From positions 1-41,204 of the forward strand of contig CAJUAT010000019.1 in assembly GCA_910584525.1 (NCBI GenBank): a DNA stretch of 41,204 bases. The letters run 5' to 3'. Shown in pieces: positions 32,994-41,085 of this stretch; position 1 is the first letter of the stretch; every line of letters starts with the position of its first letter. The notes under the pieces were generated by a model. That model was not told where the DNA came from and ran no database searches. It saw nothing but the letters and a program-made list of their open reading frames with translations. The translations under genes and the position numbers were made by a program. This DNA comes from an uncultured Muribaculaceae bacterium. Its GTDB lineage: Bacteria > Bacteroidota > Bacteroidia > Bacteroidales > Muribaculaceae.

Positions 32994-34030
32994 AGCAGAT
33001 TGTCGGGATAAATGATTTCATCGGCGCCGAGGGGAGCTTTCAGGGCATGTCCCACCACTTCGGCCTTGCGCACCCACTTGAAGCCGTCGCCGGGCGACAG
33101 CAGATGGATGTCGTCGTCGGTGATGACATGCCCCGCAGGAAGGGCTCTCTTCGTGGCTATGGATCTCTCGAGTTTCACCTTTGCCGCGGCAACCGCCGGC
33201 TCTATGTAGAGACTCTCCTCGCCGAGCCAGCGCTCCGTGACACGTATGTCGCGAACCATCCTGTTGACACCGTCGGGTCCCAGCGACCCTTTCTGGTCTG
33301 TCCCCTTCATGTGCCTGTCGATGGTAATGTGCTTCTCTATAATCTTTGCACCCATACCCACGGCCACCGCCGGAGCAGCTATCCCTATGGTATGGTCGGA
33401 GAAGCCTATCGTATACTGAGGATAATGTTCCTGAAGATAGGTGATGGTGCGCAGGTTCAGATTGTCGGGATATGTGGGATACTGGCTCACGCAATGGAGT
33501 ATCGAAATGTCGTCGTGATAACGGGTTATGACCTCGAGGGCGGCATCGAGTTCCGGCTTGCCCGCCATGCCGGTGGAGAGAATGATGGGAATCTTCGTCT
33601 CGGCCATTGCCTCGAGCAGCGGCAGGTTGGTAAGGTCGCGGCTCGCCACCTTGAGCCGGTCGGGCGTGAAGAGCTTCAGCAGCGACAGACACCCCACTGA
33701 GCATAGCGTCTCCACGAAGTCGAGACCCAGACTCTTGGCATGCCGCTGCACCTCGAGGTGTTCCTCGTCGCTGAGTTCCAACGCCGCGCGATGCTCCCCG
33801 TAGGTCCTGCCGAATGAGTTGGGACTGTCGTAGGGCATATTCATCTGCGAGGCGGCAAGCTCCTCATTCAGGTCGCGCTTGGTAAGCTTCACGGCATCCA
33901 TCGGCTTAAGGTCCAGGTCGCTTGATTCGTCGCGTACCGGACGCGCCACAAGATCCACTATCAGCTTCGCTATGTCGACCGACCCATTATGGTTCTGGCC
34001 TATCTCTCCTATTATATATGTGTGGTTCAT
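32990..34030 (-). CDS. NeuB-family nonulosonic acid synthase
   Basis: Condenses phosphoenolpyruvate with a hexose or hexose phosphate to make a nine-carbon sugar acid; 346 residues. The barrel begins GEIGQNHNGS, has VKLTKRDL, LKVASRDLTNLPLL, STGMAGK and HCVSQYPT, and KHITIDRHMKGTDQ. A C-terminal SAF (antifreeze-like) domain is at about 285-346. An insertion near residues 31-45 (RPVRDESSDLDLKP) separates strand 1 from VKLTKRD and resembles Bacteroides homologues. The phosphatase partner suggests a 6-phosphate substrate. Overlaps both neighbours by ATGA. Confidence 0.88.
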   Translation of the reverse strand: MNHTYIIGEIGQNHNGSVDIAKLIVDLVARPVRDESSDLDLKPMDAVKLTKRDLNEELAASQMNMPYDSPNSFGRTYGEHRAALELSDEEHLEVQRHAKSLGLDFVETLCSVGCLSLLKLFTPDRLKVASRDLTNLPLLEAMAETKIPIILSTGMAGKPELDAALEVITRYHDDISILHCVSQYPTYPDNLNLRTITYLQEHYPQYTIGFSDHTIGIAAPAVAVGMGAKIIEKHITIDRHMKGTDQKGSLGPDGVNRMVRDIRVTERWLGEESLYIEPAVAAAKVKLERSIATKRALPAGHVITDDDIHLLSPGDGFKWVRKAEVVGHALKAPLGADEIIYPDNLL

Positions 34031-34788
34031 TTCTCGTTCTGGGTGATGTTTTCTTTCATGATTCTTCCATATTCTTCGTTGCCGTCGATGAGCCGCAGCA
34101 GAGCCTCCACGGAGTGGTCGGTATCGGCCATGAACCTGCGGTAAAGCTCGTCGAGCAACCGGAAGTCGGACGGCGTGTCGAGGGTCAGCCGGATGTCGTT
34201 ACGGTCGGCCAGCACGCGGGGCAACGGCAGAAGCCTTACATTGAACGCGTCGGGATGAGTGTACATGTGTATCGTCACGTGCTCATGGTCCATCTTCAGG
34301 TCGGAGCGTTGCGCCACGCGCCGCAGGGCATCCGTGGTGGTGAACTCGGCGAAAAGGCCGAGGTGTGATTTTATGGTAGGACGCCCGTCGGGAAACGAAT
34401 AGGCTATGTAGTCGGCCTCCGGGGCGGCATCGGCGGCGGCGAACATCTCGCCGAATGTCGAGGCAAGCACAAAAGGATTGTCGCTGCATACCCTTATGAG
34501 TCTTTTTATGCCGAAGGCGTCGGCGGCGTCGATGAAGCGTTGCAGCACGTCCTCCTCGGAGCCTCTGAAAAAATCGACGCCATGGCTTTGCGCCTTTTCG
34601 GCTATGCTGCTATCGGCAGCCGCCGTGGTGGTGGCAACCACTATCCTGCGCCCCGGTGCCGAGGCCTTGATTCGTTCTATCAATATGTCGAGAATGCACT
34701 TGTCGCCCGAAAAAGGGAGAAGTATCTTCGACGGCATGCGCGTGGAGCCTGTGCGTGCCTGGATTATTATTCCGTCTGTGCTGTTCAT
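34027..34788 (-). CDS. SpsF/NeuA-like CMP-sugar (cytidylyl)transferase
   Basis: A 253-residue nucleotidyltransferase. The N terminus IIIQARTGSTRMPSKIL is the SpsF/KdsB-like NTP-binding loop. RVCSDNPF supplies the metal-binding Asp, and LTLDTPSDFRLL the later acidic motif. By position it should activate the nonulosonic acid made by the neighbouring synthase as a CMP sugar. SpsF-type enzymes are less well characterised than NeuA, so nucleotide choice is inferred. Both ends overlap neighbours by four bases. Confidence 0.8.
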   Translation of the reverse strand: MNSTDGIIIQARTGSTRMPSKILLPFSGDKCILDILIERIKASAPGRRIVVATTTAAADSSIAEKAQSHGVDFFRGSEEDVLQRFIDAADAFGIKRLIRVCSDNPFVLASTFGEMFAAADAAPEADYIAYSFPDGRPTIKSHLGLFAEFTTTDALRRVAQRSDLKMDHEHVTIHMYTHPDAFNVRLLPLPRVLADRNDIRLTLDTPSDFRLLDELYRRFMADTDHSVEALLRLIDGNEEYGRIMKENITQNEK

Positions 34789-35636
34789 AATTTCTGGCGT
34801 CTGAAAGCGTCGATATAGCTGCCCGGCGTTATGTTCACAATCTCCTTGCCGAGACTGCCGGCATACTCTCTGAGTGTGAAATAAGCCTTGAAGACCGTGT
34901 ACATGTGGAAAAGAATAGTGTGCAGCCGCGCGGTGTTGAGGTTTTCCTGCTTCACGCCGCTGGCCTTCGACTTCCCACGGTCGTAGAAGTGCTTCTGGTT
35001 CATAAGCACTTCATTGTCGTCGGTCACCGTTATTTCAGGGAGCCATGAATGGTCGGCGCCGGCGAGGTATATTCGGTGGAAAGGCATTCTCAAAGCCTTG
35101 GCTATGGATGGTATGAGCACATTATGAGGCCTCGGCACGCCGAGACCATGCCTGTAGAGCATATGCGACAGCCGGCGGCTTCCCTCTATGGGCGTGCTGT
35201 TGTAACGGCACACCTTTATGTTGGGGTTCTTGGCTATCATCTGCTGCCAGCGTCTGTCCTTGAAAGCCTTTACGGGCACGAAGAAGTTCATGGGCCAGTC
35301 GGTCTTGCTTGCCAGCGCCCCGAAGAGTTTCTCCCGGCTATCGTCGAGAAGCCAGAACAACGGATCGGCTATCAGGTAATATTCGGGCTTCAGCTGCGTG
35401 AATTCCTCCGACACGGCGAAGAAGTTCACGGCCATCAACGCCTTTCCCTCGAGGAAATCGCGATGACTGCTTACCGTGGTCTGCAACGAGGGACCGTTGG
35501 CGAGAATCACCATCTCCTCCTCCCGGGGTTTCGGAAGTGCCGATGCCTTGCGCGACAAAAGGCATACCTTGACAAGGCTCATCACGTCCTGCGTCACCTT
35601 GCCCAGGCCCTCTTTGATACTCTCTATTTTTCCCAT
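34785..35636 (-). CDS. Putative nonulosonic-acid transferase (Maf/GT42-like)
   Basis: A 283-residue cytoplasmic protein. It has ILANGPSL (about 44-51), a later EYYLIADPLFW, and IYLAGADHSWLPE. This order (nucleotide-sugar loop, then a G-x-D motif) is that of DUF115/Maf and GT42 sialyltransferase-like folds. It is the first gene of the operon making and activating a nonulosonic acid, so transfer of that sugar to a glycan or protein is likely. The family call is by motif, not overall similarity. The -7 box lies five bases from the ATG. Confidence 0.6.
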   Translation of the reverse strand: MGKIESIKEGLGKVTQDVMSLVKVCLLSRKASALPKPREEEMVILANGPSLQTTVSSHRDFLEGKALMAVNFFAVSEEFTQLKPEYYLIADPLFWLLDDSREKLFGALASKTDWPMNFFVPVKAFKDRRWQQMIAKNPNIKVCRYNSTPIEGSRRLSHMLYRHGLGVPRPHNVLIPSIAKALRMPFHRIYLAGADHSWLPEITVTDDNEVLMNQKHFYDRGKSKASGVKQENLNTARLHTILFHMYTVFKAYFTLREYAGSLGKEIVNITPGSYIDAFRRQKL

Positions 35637-35641
35637 AGATG

Positions 35642-35649
35642 CAAAATTA
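35642..35649 (-). promoter_or_regulatory. -7 element of the nonulosonic-acid operon
   Basis: Minus-strand TAATTTTG, with only five bases between its final G and the ATG at 35636, so the message should be leaderless or nearly so. No correctly spaced TTTG -33 box is seen. Confidence 0.55.
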
Positions 35650-35747
35650 CTACTTTTCCGTCAAACACCGCTCTTCTTTTCCAAAAATCTTGCCGCAGAT
35701 CATCGGCATCGCTCTGCGCATCATGCCGAAATATCGAAAAAAATAGC

Positions 35748-35801
35748 TAAATTTGCAATCTAAACAAAAATAACCTTTATAAGCGAGCCGGCGGTGCCGG
35801 C
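35748..35801 (+). promoter_or_regulatory. GH97 promoter -7 box and leader hairpin
   Basis: TAAATTTG (35748-35755) is a perfect -7 box; no clear -33 box. The leader of about 52 nt holds GCCGGC-GGT-GCCGGC (35787-35801), a hairpin just before the start region. Confidence 0.6.
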
Positions 35802-35810
35802 AATACTGTT

Positions 35811-37985
35811 ATGAGAACTCGATTAAGGCAAATCGGCGCGATGATGGCCATAGCCGTCAGTCCGGCGCTCTTTGCCGCGGAGACCGTAAAGAGTCCCGAC
35901 GGCAATCTGATAGTGAATGTAGATATCCTGGATGGCGGCATACCCGTCTACACTGTCGACTATAAAGGGAAACGGGTAGTGAATCCGTCGCGGTTAGGCT
36001 TCACGCTGCAGAGCGAGAGCACACGCAGGTCGTTTACCGCCGATGCCCGCAAGGCGGCCGCCGATGCCCTCCAGATGACTTCCGGCTTCTCAATCACCGA
36101 TACCGAACGCGGCAGCTTCGACGAGACCTGGAAACCCGTATGGGGCGAGGAAACGGAAATACGCTGCAACTACAACGAGATGGCACTGCGCCTCACCCAG
36201 AAGGAGTTTGACCGCTACATCACGGTCCGCTTCCGCGTATTCGACGACGGCCTCGGATTCCGTTACGAGTTCCCGGCACAGCCAAACCTCACCTACTTCG
36301 TAATCAAGGAAGAGGATACGGAGTTCGCCATGACCGGCGACCACTGGGCTTACTGGATACCGGGCGACTATGACACCCAGGAGTACAACTATTCCAAGAC
36401 ACGTCTGAGCGGCATCCGTGGCAAGCTCCCCTCGATACTCAATCCGAACAACGCCTCCACCACCCCCGCCGGTCCCACCGCCGTGCAGACTGCCCTGCAG
36501 CTAAAGACCGACGACGGAATTTACCTCAATATCCATGAGGCGGGTACCAAGAACTACCCCACGATGCACCTGGAGCTCAACGACACCACCATGACCTTCA
36601 AGGCTCACCTCACCCCCGACATCACCGGCGCCAAGGGATACATGCAGACCCCCGACATGACGCCGTGGCGTACGGTGATGGTGGTCGACGACGCCCGCGC
36701 CATCCTCGCATCCCGGCTCATTCTCAACCTCAACGACCCCTCGCAGATTGAAGACACAAGCTGGATCAAACCTGTGAAATATATGGGCGTATGGTGGGAG
36801 ATGATCGCCGGCAAAGGCACATGGGCATATACCGACGACTACGCCTCCGTGAAGCTCGGCGAAACCGACTATTCCAAAGCCACGCCCAACGGACGCCATT
36901 CGGCAAACAACGCCAACGTGAAGCGCTACATCGACTTCGCCGCAAAGCATGGCTTCGACGAAGTGCTCGTGGAAGGATGGAACGAAGGATGGGAAGACTG
37001 GATCGGCAACAACAAGGACTACGTGTTCGACTTCGTTACCCCTTACCCCGACTTCGACATCGAGGAGCTCAACCGCTATGCCAAGGAGAAAGGCGTCAAG
37101 CTGATGATGCACCACGAGACCTCCGGCGCCGTGCGCAACTATGAGCGCCATATGGAAGAGGCCTACAACCTCATGAACAAATATGGCTACGATGCGGTAA
37201 AAAGCGGTTATGTAGGCAATATCCTGCCTATTGGCGAGAAACATTACAGCCAGCAGACCAACAACCATTACCTGCACGCCATAAAGGAGGCGGCAAGACA
37301 CAAGATTATGGTCAACGCCCACGAGGCGAGCCGTCCCACGGGTCTCAGCCGTACGTATCCCAACCTTGTAGGCAACGAGAGCGCCCGCGGCACCGAATAC
37401 CAGGCGATGGGAGGCAACGCCAAATGGCACACCTCCATCCTTCCTTTCACCCGTCTGCAGGGAGGCCCCATGGACTATACCCCCGGAATCTTCGAGTTTG
37501 ACCTCTCCACCTTCACGCCCGCCAACAACTCAAAGATAGCCTCCACCATTCCCGGCCAGCTCGCCCTCTACGTGACCATGTACAGCCCCCTGCAGATGGC
37601 CGCCGACCTCCCCGAACACTATGAGAAGCACATGGATGCCTTCCAGTTCATCAAGGATGTGCCCGTGGAATGGGAACGCTCCGTATACCTTGAGGCCGAG
37701 CCTATGGACTATGTCACCGTGGCCCGCAAGGACAAGAACAGCGATGAATGGTATGTGGGCTCCACAGCCGGTACCGCCGACCGTACAAGCAAGATAAAAC
37801 TCGGATTCCTCGACCCGGGCCGCAAGTATGTGGCCACCATATATGCCGAGGCTCCCGACGCAAATACCGTGGATGGCCAGACCCGTTACAAGATTACCGA
37901 GCGCAAGGTCGACTCCAAGACCACCCTCAGCATCCACGAACTCGCCGGCGGCGGTTACGCCATTGCAATAAAACCGGTGAAATAA
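35811..37985 (+). CDS. GH97 alpha-glucosidase (SusB-like)
   Basis: Exported glycoside hydrolase of 724 residues. Signal peptide 1 to about 22 (cut near LFAAE). The N-terminal beta-sandwich (about 25-290) leads to a TIM barrel with WWEMIAGKGTWAY, VLVEGWNEGW, HHETSG and VNAHEASRPTG, and a C-terminal beta domain. The strand KSGYVGN has Gly where retaining alpha-galactosidases of GH97 carry a nucleophile Asp, so I infer the inverting type using the Glu residues of HHE and AHE as base. No susC/susD pair is adjacent. It ends at a strong terminator. Confidence 0.9.
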   Translation: MRTRLRQIGAMMAIAVSPALFAAETVKSPDGNLIVNVDILDGGIPVYTVDYKGKRVVNPSRLGFTLQSESTRRSFTADARKAAADALQMTSGFSITDTERGSFDETWKPVWGEETEIRCNYNEMALRLTQKEFDRYITVRFRVFDDGLGFRYEFPAQPNLTYFVIKEEDTEFAMTGDHWAYWIPGDYDTQEYNYSKTRLSGIRGKLPSILNPNNASTTPAGPTAVQTALQLKTDDGIYLNIHEAGTKNYPTMHLELNDTTMTFKAHLTPDITGAKGYMQTPDMTPWRTVMVVDDARAILASRLILNLNDPSQIEDTSWIKPVKYMGVWWEMIAGKGTWAYTDDYASVKLGETDYSKATPNGRHSANNANVKRYIDFAAKHGFDEVLVEGWNEGWEDWIGNNKDYVFDFVTPYPDFDIEELNRYAKEKGVKLMMHHETSGAVRNYERHMEEAYNLMNKYGYDAVKSGYVGNILPIGEKHYSQQTNNHYLHAIKEAARHKIMVNAHEASRPTGLSRTYPNLVGNESARGTEYQAMGGNAKWHTSILPFTRLQGGPMDYTPGIFEFDLSTFTPANNSKIASTIPGQLALYVTMYSPLQMAADLPEHYEKHMDAFQFIKDVPVEWERSVYLEAEPMDYVTVARKDKNSDEWYVGSTAGTADRTSKIKLGFLDPGRKYVATIYAEAPDANTVDGQTRYKITERKVDSKTTLSIHELAGGGYAIAIKPVK

Positions 37986-38038
37986 TATCGGCTCGGACCA
38001 GCCGAAAACCATACCCCGCAGCTGTATGTTGTGATTAT

Positions 38039-38071
38039 AAAGGGGGAGGAGATGTCTCCTCCCCCTTTTTT
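38039..38071 (+). terminator. Intrinsic terminator after GH97
   Basis: AAAGGGGGAGGAGA (38039-38052) and TCTCCTCCCCCTTT (38055-38068) form a perfect 14-bp inverted repeat followed by a T run to 38071. The next gene starts 20 bp later. Confidence 0.93.
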
Positions 38072-38090
38072 AATTCTACTATATACTGCT

Positions 38091-38864
38091 ATGATTAGTG
38101 AAAAGAATCTTCATCTGCTGCTGGCAAAGCGCACCGTGCAGTACACCATGCACATCATCGTGCTTGTGCTCTCCATAGTGCTCATTGTCATGATTTCCAT
38201 GGATACCTTCCGCAATATCAATTTCAACCTTGAGCCGAAGTTTCTAAAATGGCAGTTCTGGATATGCGTGGTGTTCATCCTTGATTTTCTCATCGAGTTC
38301 ATGCTTTCCGACCGCAAATGGCATTTCCTGTGGTCGAATATAATCTTCCTGTTGGTATCGATACCATATCAGGTAATAATCCTGCATTTCGGCTGGCACA
38401 TCCCCGAGAAGCTCTTCTACCTGCTTCACTACATGCCCCTGATACGCGGCGGTTACGCCATGGCCTACGTGATATCATGGTTCACCAGCAACCGCGCCAC
38501 CGGTCTCTTCGTGGCCTATATCATCATCATGATGTCGATGGTATATTTCTCGTCGCTGATTTTCTATCTCTTCGAGAACCATCTCAACAGCGGTGTCACC
38601 AAGTACACCGACGCCCTGTGGTGGTCGTGCATGGCCGTCACCACCGAAGGGTCGAGCATATCGCCCGTCACATCGGTGGGACGCACACTGAACGTGATTC
38701 TCGCCGGTATGGGCATCATCATGTTCCCCGTGTTCACCGTCTACGTCACCAACCTCATCAACCGCAAGCAGAAAGAGACCAACGCCCACAAGGAGATGAT
38801 CAAGACCTACGAGCAGATACGCAAGGAACAAAAAGAGGCTGACGCCACTCCGCCGACCTCCTGA
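38091..38864 (+). CDS. Voltage-gated-like ion channel with atypical pore
   Basis: A 257-residue inner-membrane protein with the layout of six-helix cation channels: helices at about 20-38, 56-72, 79-100, 106-130 (few positive charges), 138-163 and 196-224. The pore loop is DALWWSCMAVTTEGSS (174-189), where potassium channels have TVGYGD; here TTEGSS replaces the filter, so selectivity is uncertain. The cytosolic C terminus (225-257) is charged and helical. The ATG at 38091 is used since an upstream GTG frame would translate through the terminator. No promoter is evident; read-through from GH97 is possible. Confidence 0.75.
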   Translation: MISEKNLHLLLAKRTVQYTMHIIVLVLSIVLIVMISMDTFRNINFNLEPKFLKWQFWICVVFILDFLIEFMLSDRKWHFLWSNIIFLLVSIPYQVIILHFGWHIPEKLFYLLHYMPLIRGGYAMAYVISWFTSNRATGLFVAYIIIMMSMVYFSSLIFYLFENHLNSGVTKYTDALWWSCMAVTTEGSSISPVTSVGRTLNVILAGMGIIMFPVFTVYVTNLINRKQKETNAHKEMIKTYEQIRKEQKEADATPPTS

Positions 38865-38891
38865 TAAGGGCACTTCCCCGATTTTATCCTC

Positions 38892-39809
38892 TTATACGTT
38901 GGCGTTAAGGGTAGGTGTGAGAGGTTCGTCGGCGCAGAGCACGGCGAGCAGATTTCCTACCATCGAGGCTTTCTGGTCGTTGGAGAGCTTCACCACATCG
39001 TTGTCCTCAAGACTGTTCAGCGCCATGCGTACCATCGACACAGCACCTTCCACAATCTTCTCCCTTGCCGATATGATAGCGGCAGCCTGCTGACGGCGGA
39101 GCATCACCGCGGCTATCTCCGGAGCATAGGCAAGATAATTCAGCCGGGCCTCCACCACTTCCAGACCGGCCATGGCCAGCCGCTCGTTGATCTTGCGCTC
39201 CAGCATCTCGTTGATTTCCGAGGAGCTTCCGCGAAGCGTCAGCTCGTCGGGATTAGCGCTGTCCTCGTTGTCATAGGCGAAATGACCCGTAACCTCCCTG
39301 AGTGCCGCATCGCTCTGTATGTTCACGAAGCTGTTGAGACTCTGCATGTTGATGGCCCCTCCCATGCTCTGCGCATCAAGGTCGAAGGTTACACGGTAGG
39401 TATCCTTGATTTTCCATACCAGCACCATACCTATCAGCACCGGATTGCCCGTCTTGTCGTTGACCTTGATGGGGTCAATGTCCATGTTGCGGATGCGCAG
39501 CGACACCTTGTGCCGCGACACGAAAGGATTAACCCAGTAATATCCCACCTTCTTGCACGTACCCTTGTACTTGCCGAAGAATATCATGACGCGCGCCTCG
39601 TTGGGCTGCTGAGTGAAATATCCAGCACATCCGAAGATGAACAGCAGCACCAGCAGCGGCACGAATATCATCTGAAGCAGAAGGTTGTCGTTGAGTCCCA
39701 CCAGACAGGCAACCACAAGCGCCGGCACCACTATGAATGTCCAGAACAGCATCGCAAACCCGTTGATAACTCTTCCCCCATACTCATACTCTCGATTCTC
39801 TGATTCCAT
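38892..39809 (-). CDS. SPFH/Band-7 domain membrane protein
   Basis: A 305-residue SPFH protein. Two membrane helices (about 15-38 and 45-65) precede the SPFH domain (about 68-250), with QQPNEARVMIFFGKY and LRIRNMDIDPIKVNDKTGNPV. A helical region follows (LRRQQAAAIISAREKIVEGAV), typical of stomatin/flotillin relatives. Such proteins form membrane rings or scaffolds, often with an NfeD or protease partner; none is adjacent. It has a perfect promoter at 39833-39863. Confidence 0.88.
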   Translation of the reverse strand: MESENREYEYGGRVINGFAMLFWTFIVVPALVVACLVGLNDNLLLQMIFVPLLVLLFIFGCAGYFTQQPNEARVMIFFGKYKGTCKKVGYYWVNPFVSRHKVSLRIRNMDIDPIKVNDKTGNPVLIGMVLVWKIKDTYRVTFDLDAQSMGGAINMQSLNSFVNIQSDAALREVTGHFAYDNEDSANPDELTLRGSSSEINEMLERKINERLAMAGLEVVEARLNYLAYAPEIAAVMLRRQQAAAIISAREKIVEGAVSMVRMALNSLEDNDVVKLSNDQKASMVGNLLAVLCADEPLTPTLNANV

Positions 39810-39832
39810 TCTCTCTGTTTTTATCGTTTCTA

Positions 39833-39863
39833 CAAAATTAATTCTTTTTTGCCTAATCCCAAA
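39833..39863 (-). promoter_or_regulatory. Promoter of the SPFH gene
   Basis: On the minus strand TTTG (39863-39860), 19 bases, TAATTTTG (39840-39833): a perfect -33/-7 pair, with a leader of about 20 nt. Confidence 0.85.
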
Positions 39864-39876
39864 AAAGTTACTCTTA

Positions 39877-39924
39877 ATGCAGTCGCATTGCGGATTGCCC
39901 CTATGTTATGCGGTCGCATTGCGG
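39877..39924 (+). repeat. Pair of 17-bp direct repeats
   Basis: ATGCAGTCGCATTGCGG (39877-39893) and ATGCGGTCGCATTGCGG (39908-39924) differ at one base and start 31 bp apart, about three helical turns. Each holds a near-palindrome ATGC-n3-GCAT core. They lie just upstream of the SPFH promoter, so a binding site for a regulator is plausible. Confidence 0.75.
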
Positions 39925-39936
39925 TGCTATGCCAAT

Positions 39937-39989
39937 AAAAGAAAAGAAAAAAGAAGAAGAGGAAATAAAAGGGAAAGAGAGAGAAGAGG
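39937..39989 (+). other. Polypurine tract
   Basis: Fifty-three bases with a single pyrimidine (T at 39966), mostly A with scattered G. It lies in the 397-bp gap between the divergent SPFH and DUF4373 genes. No gene is supported in it; the minus-strand frame there is only Phe/Leu-rich low complexity. Confidence 0.8.
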
Positions 39990-40060
39990 TTCAGCGCAGT
40001 CGATGGAGGGCACACACGTTTTGATAATTAGTGTGGCTGAATGTTCTGTGAACCATCAGG

Positions 40061-40084
40061 GCAGTTCCGGTTCAGTTCTGTGAT
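40061..40084 (+). repeat. Dispersed 24-bp repeat, copy 2
   Basis: Begins GCAGTTCCGGTTCAGTTC and ends TGTGAT; 23 of 24 positions match the minus-strand copy at 30217-30240. It lies about 89 bp upstream of the -7 box of the DUF4373 gene. Confidence 0.85.
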
Positions 40085-40172
40085 ACAAAAAAGTCTGCTG
40101 CTGCGGGCCCCGAAAAAGAAATATCATCGTGAGAAATTAAACGGATAAGGAAATGAGGGTGGCGCGGGGCCG

Positions 40173-40180
40173 TAATTTTG
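40173..40180 (+). promoter_or_regulatory. -7 element of the DUF4373 gene
   Basis: TAATTTTG fits TAnnTTTG; the -33 box is unclear. The transcript would start near 40184, which supports the ATG at 40207 over an earlier in-frame ATG at 40153. Confidence 0.55.
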
Positions 40181-40206
40181 CCGTAAAATCAAAACCAAGC
40201 AGAATT

Positions 40207-41085
40207 ATGGAAAGTTACTTCCCTCATAAATCCAACTCGCGGTATTCATCGAATGTGCTGCGTATGAGAATGAGCTACGGATTAAGTGGCTATGGTGCAT
40301 ATTATATGCTTCTGGAGCGTCTTCGCCAAGAACCCGAATATATCGGCGATTGCGACTACGGGATGCTGGGCTTCGAGTTCGGCGCCGATGCCGAGCTGGT
40401 CAGGGCCGTTGTGGAGGACTTCGGTCTCTTCGTGCTCACCGACGACGGCTTGCACTTCTACTCCCCCGAGCTTATGGAGAGCATGAAGGTCAAGGATGCC
40501 AAGAAAACGAAGGCCCGCGAATCGGCACGCGCCCGCTGGAACAAGAAACCGGCTTCTGCCGACGCCGATACCGATAACGTAGCCGTTTCCGATGCCGACC
40601 CCTCTCCTTCCTCACAGTCCGAACCGTCTCAGTCCGAACCAATCCGACAACCGGAACCTGTCCGGCAGGAACCGCGACAGCCGGAACCGGTCAAGACTGA
40701 CACCGTAAGGCGTGAAGAAGTCGCTCAACCGGAACGACAGCCAAAACACGCTGCAGTCCTCTCCGAAGCGGAGTGCATGCAACGGTTCGACAAGCTCTCC
40801 GAGCAGGTCTTTGACACCGAGTCGGCTATGTGGCTCGACTCGGTAAGTAACACATACCATATTGACGACATGCACCGGGCTATAGCCAAATTCCGGAAAT
40901 ATGTGATATCGTTGTCGCTGGCGGAGAAGATACGTTCGCTGACCGACTTCAAGAAGTATTTCGTATGGCGTGCCGAATCATTTTTAAAAGACAGGAGCGA
41001 TGACACCAACAGTTACAACGGCTATGGCAGAGGCAGCCTTGCGTCCAGAATGCCGGAAGAGCCCGGCTGCGGACTTATCCTCTGA
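40207..41085 (+). CDS. DUF4373 (Lin1244/Lin1753-like) replication-type protein
   Basis: A 292-residue cytoplasmic protein. The N-terminal domain (about 1-85) has YFPHKSNSRYSSNVLRMRMSYG and YGAYYMLLERL as separate halves of the DUF4373 pattern, a winged-helix domain related to phage replisome organisers. A long Gln/Glu/Pro linker (about 130-185, repeated EP) leads to a small C-terminal helical domain (about 190-275). The following gene looks like a helicase-loader ATPase, so a role in replication initiation or primosome assembly is inferred. Phage, plasmid or chromosomal origin cannot be decided here. Confidence 0.75.
   Translation: MESYFPHKSNSRYSSNVLRMRMSYGLSGYGAYYMLLERLRQEPEYIGDCDYGMLGFEFGADAELVRAVVEDFGLFVLTDDGLHFYSPELMESMKVKDAKKTKARESARARWNKKPASADADTDNVAVSDADPSPSSQSEPSQSEPIRQPEPVRQEPRQPEPVKTDTVRREEVAQPERQPKHAAVLSEAECMQRFDKLSEQVFDTESAMWLDSVSNTYHIDDMHRAIAKFRKYVISLSLAEKIRSLTDFKKYFVWRAESFLKDRSDDTNSYNGYGRGSLASRMPEEPGCGLIL

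Noticed and set aside
38031..38090. Longer start for the ion channel
   Set aside because: It would use GTG and read through the 14-bp GH97 terminator, adding residues not expected at a channel N terminus.
39830..40015. Small Phe/Leu-rich minus-strand ORF
   Set aside because: It is just the translation of the complementary polypyrimidine tract and looks like a false membrane protein.
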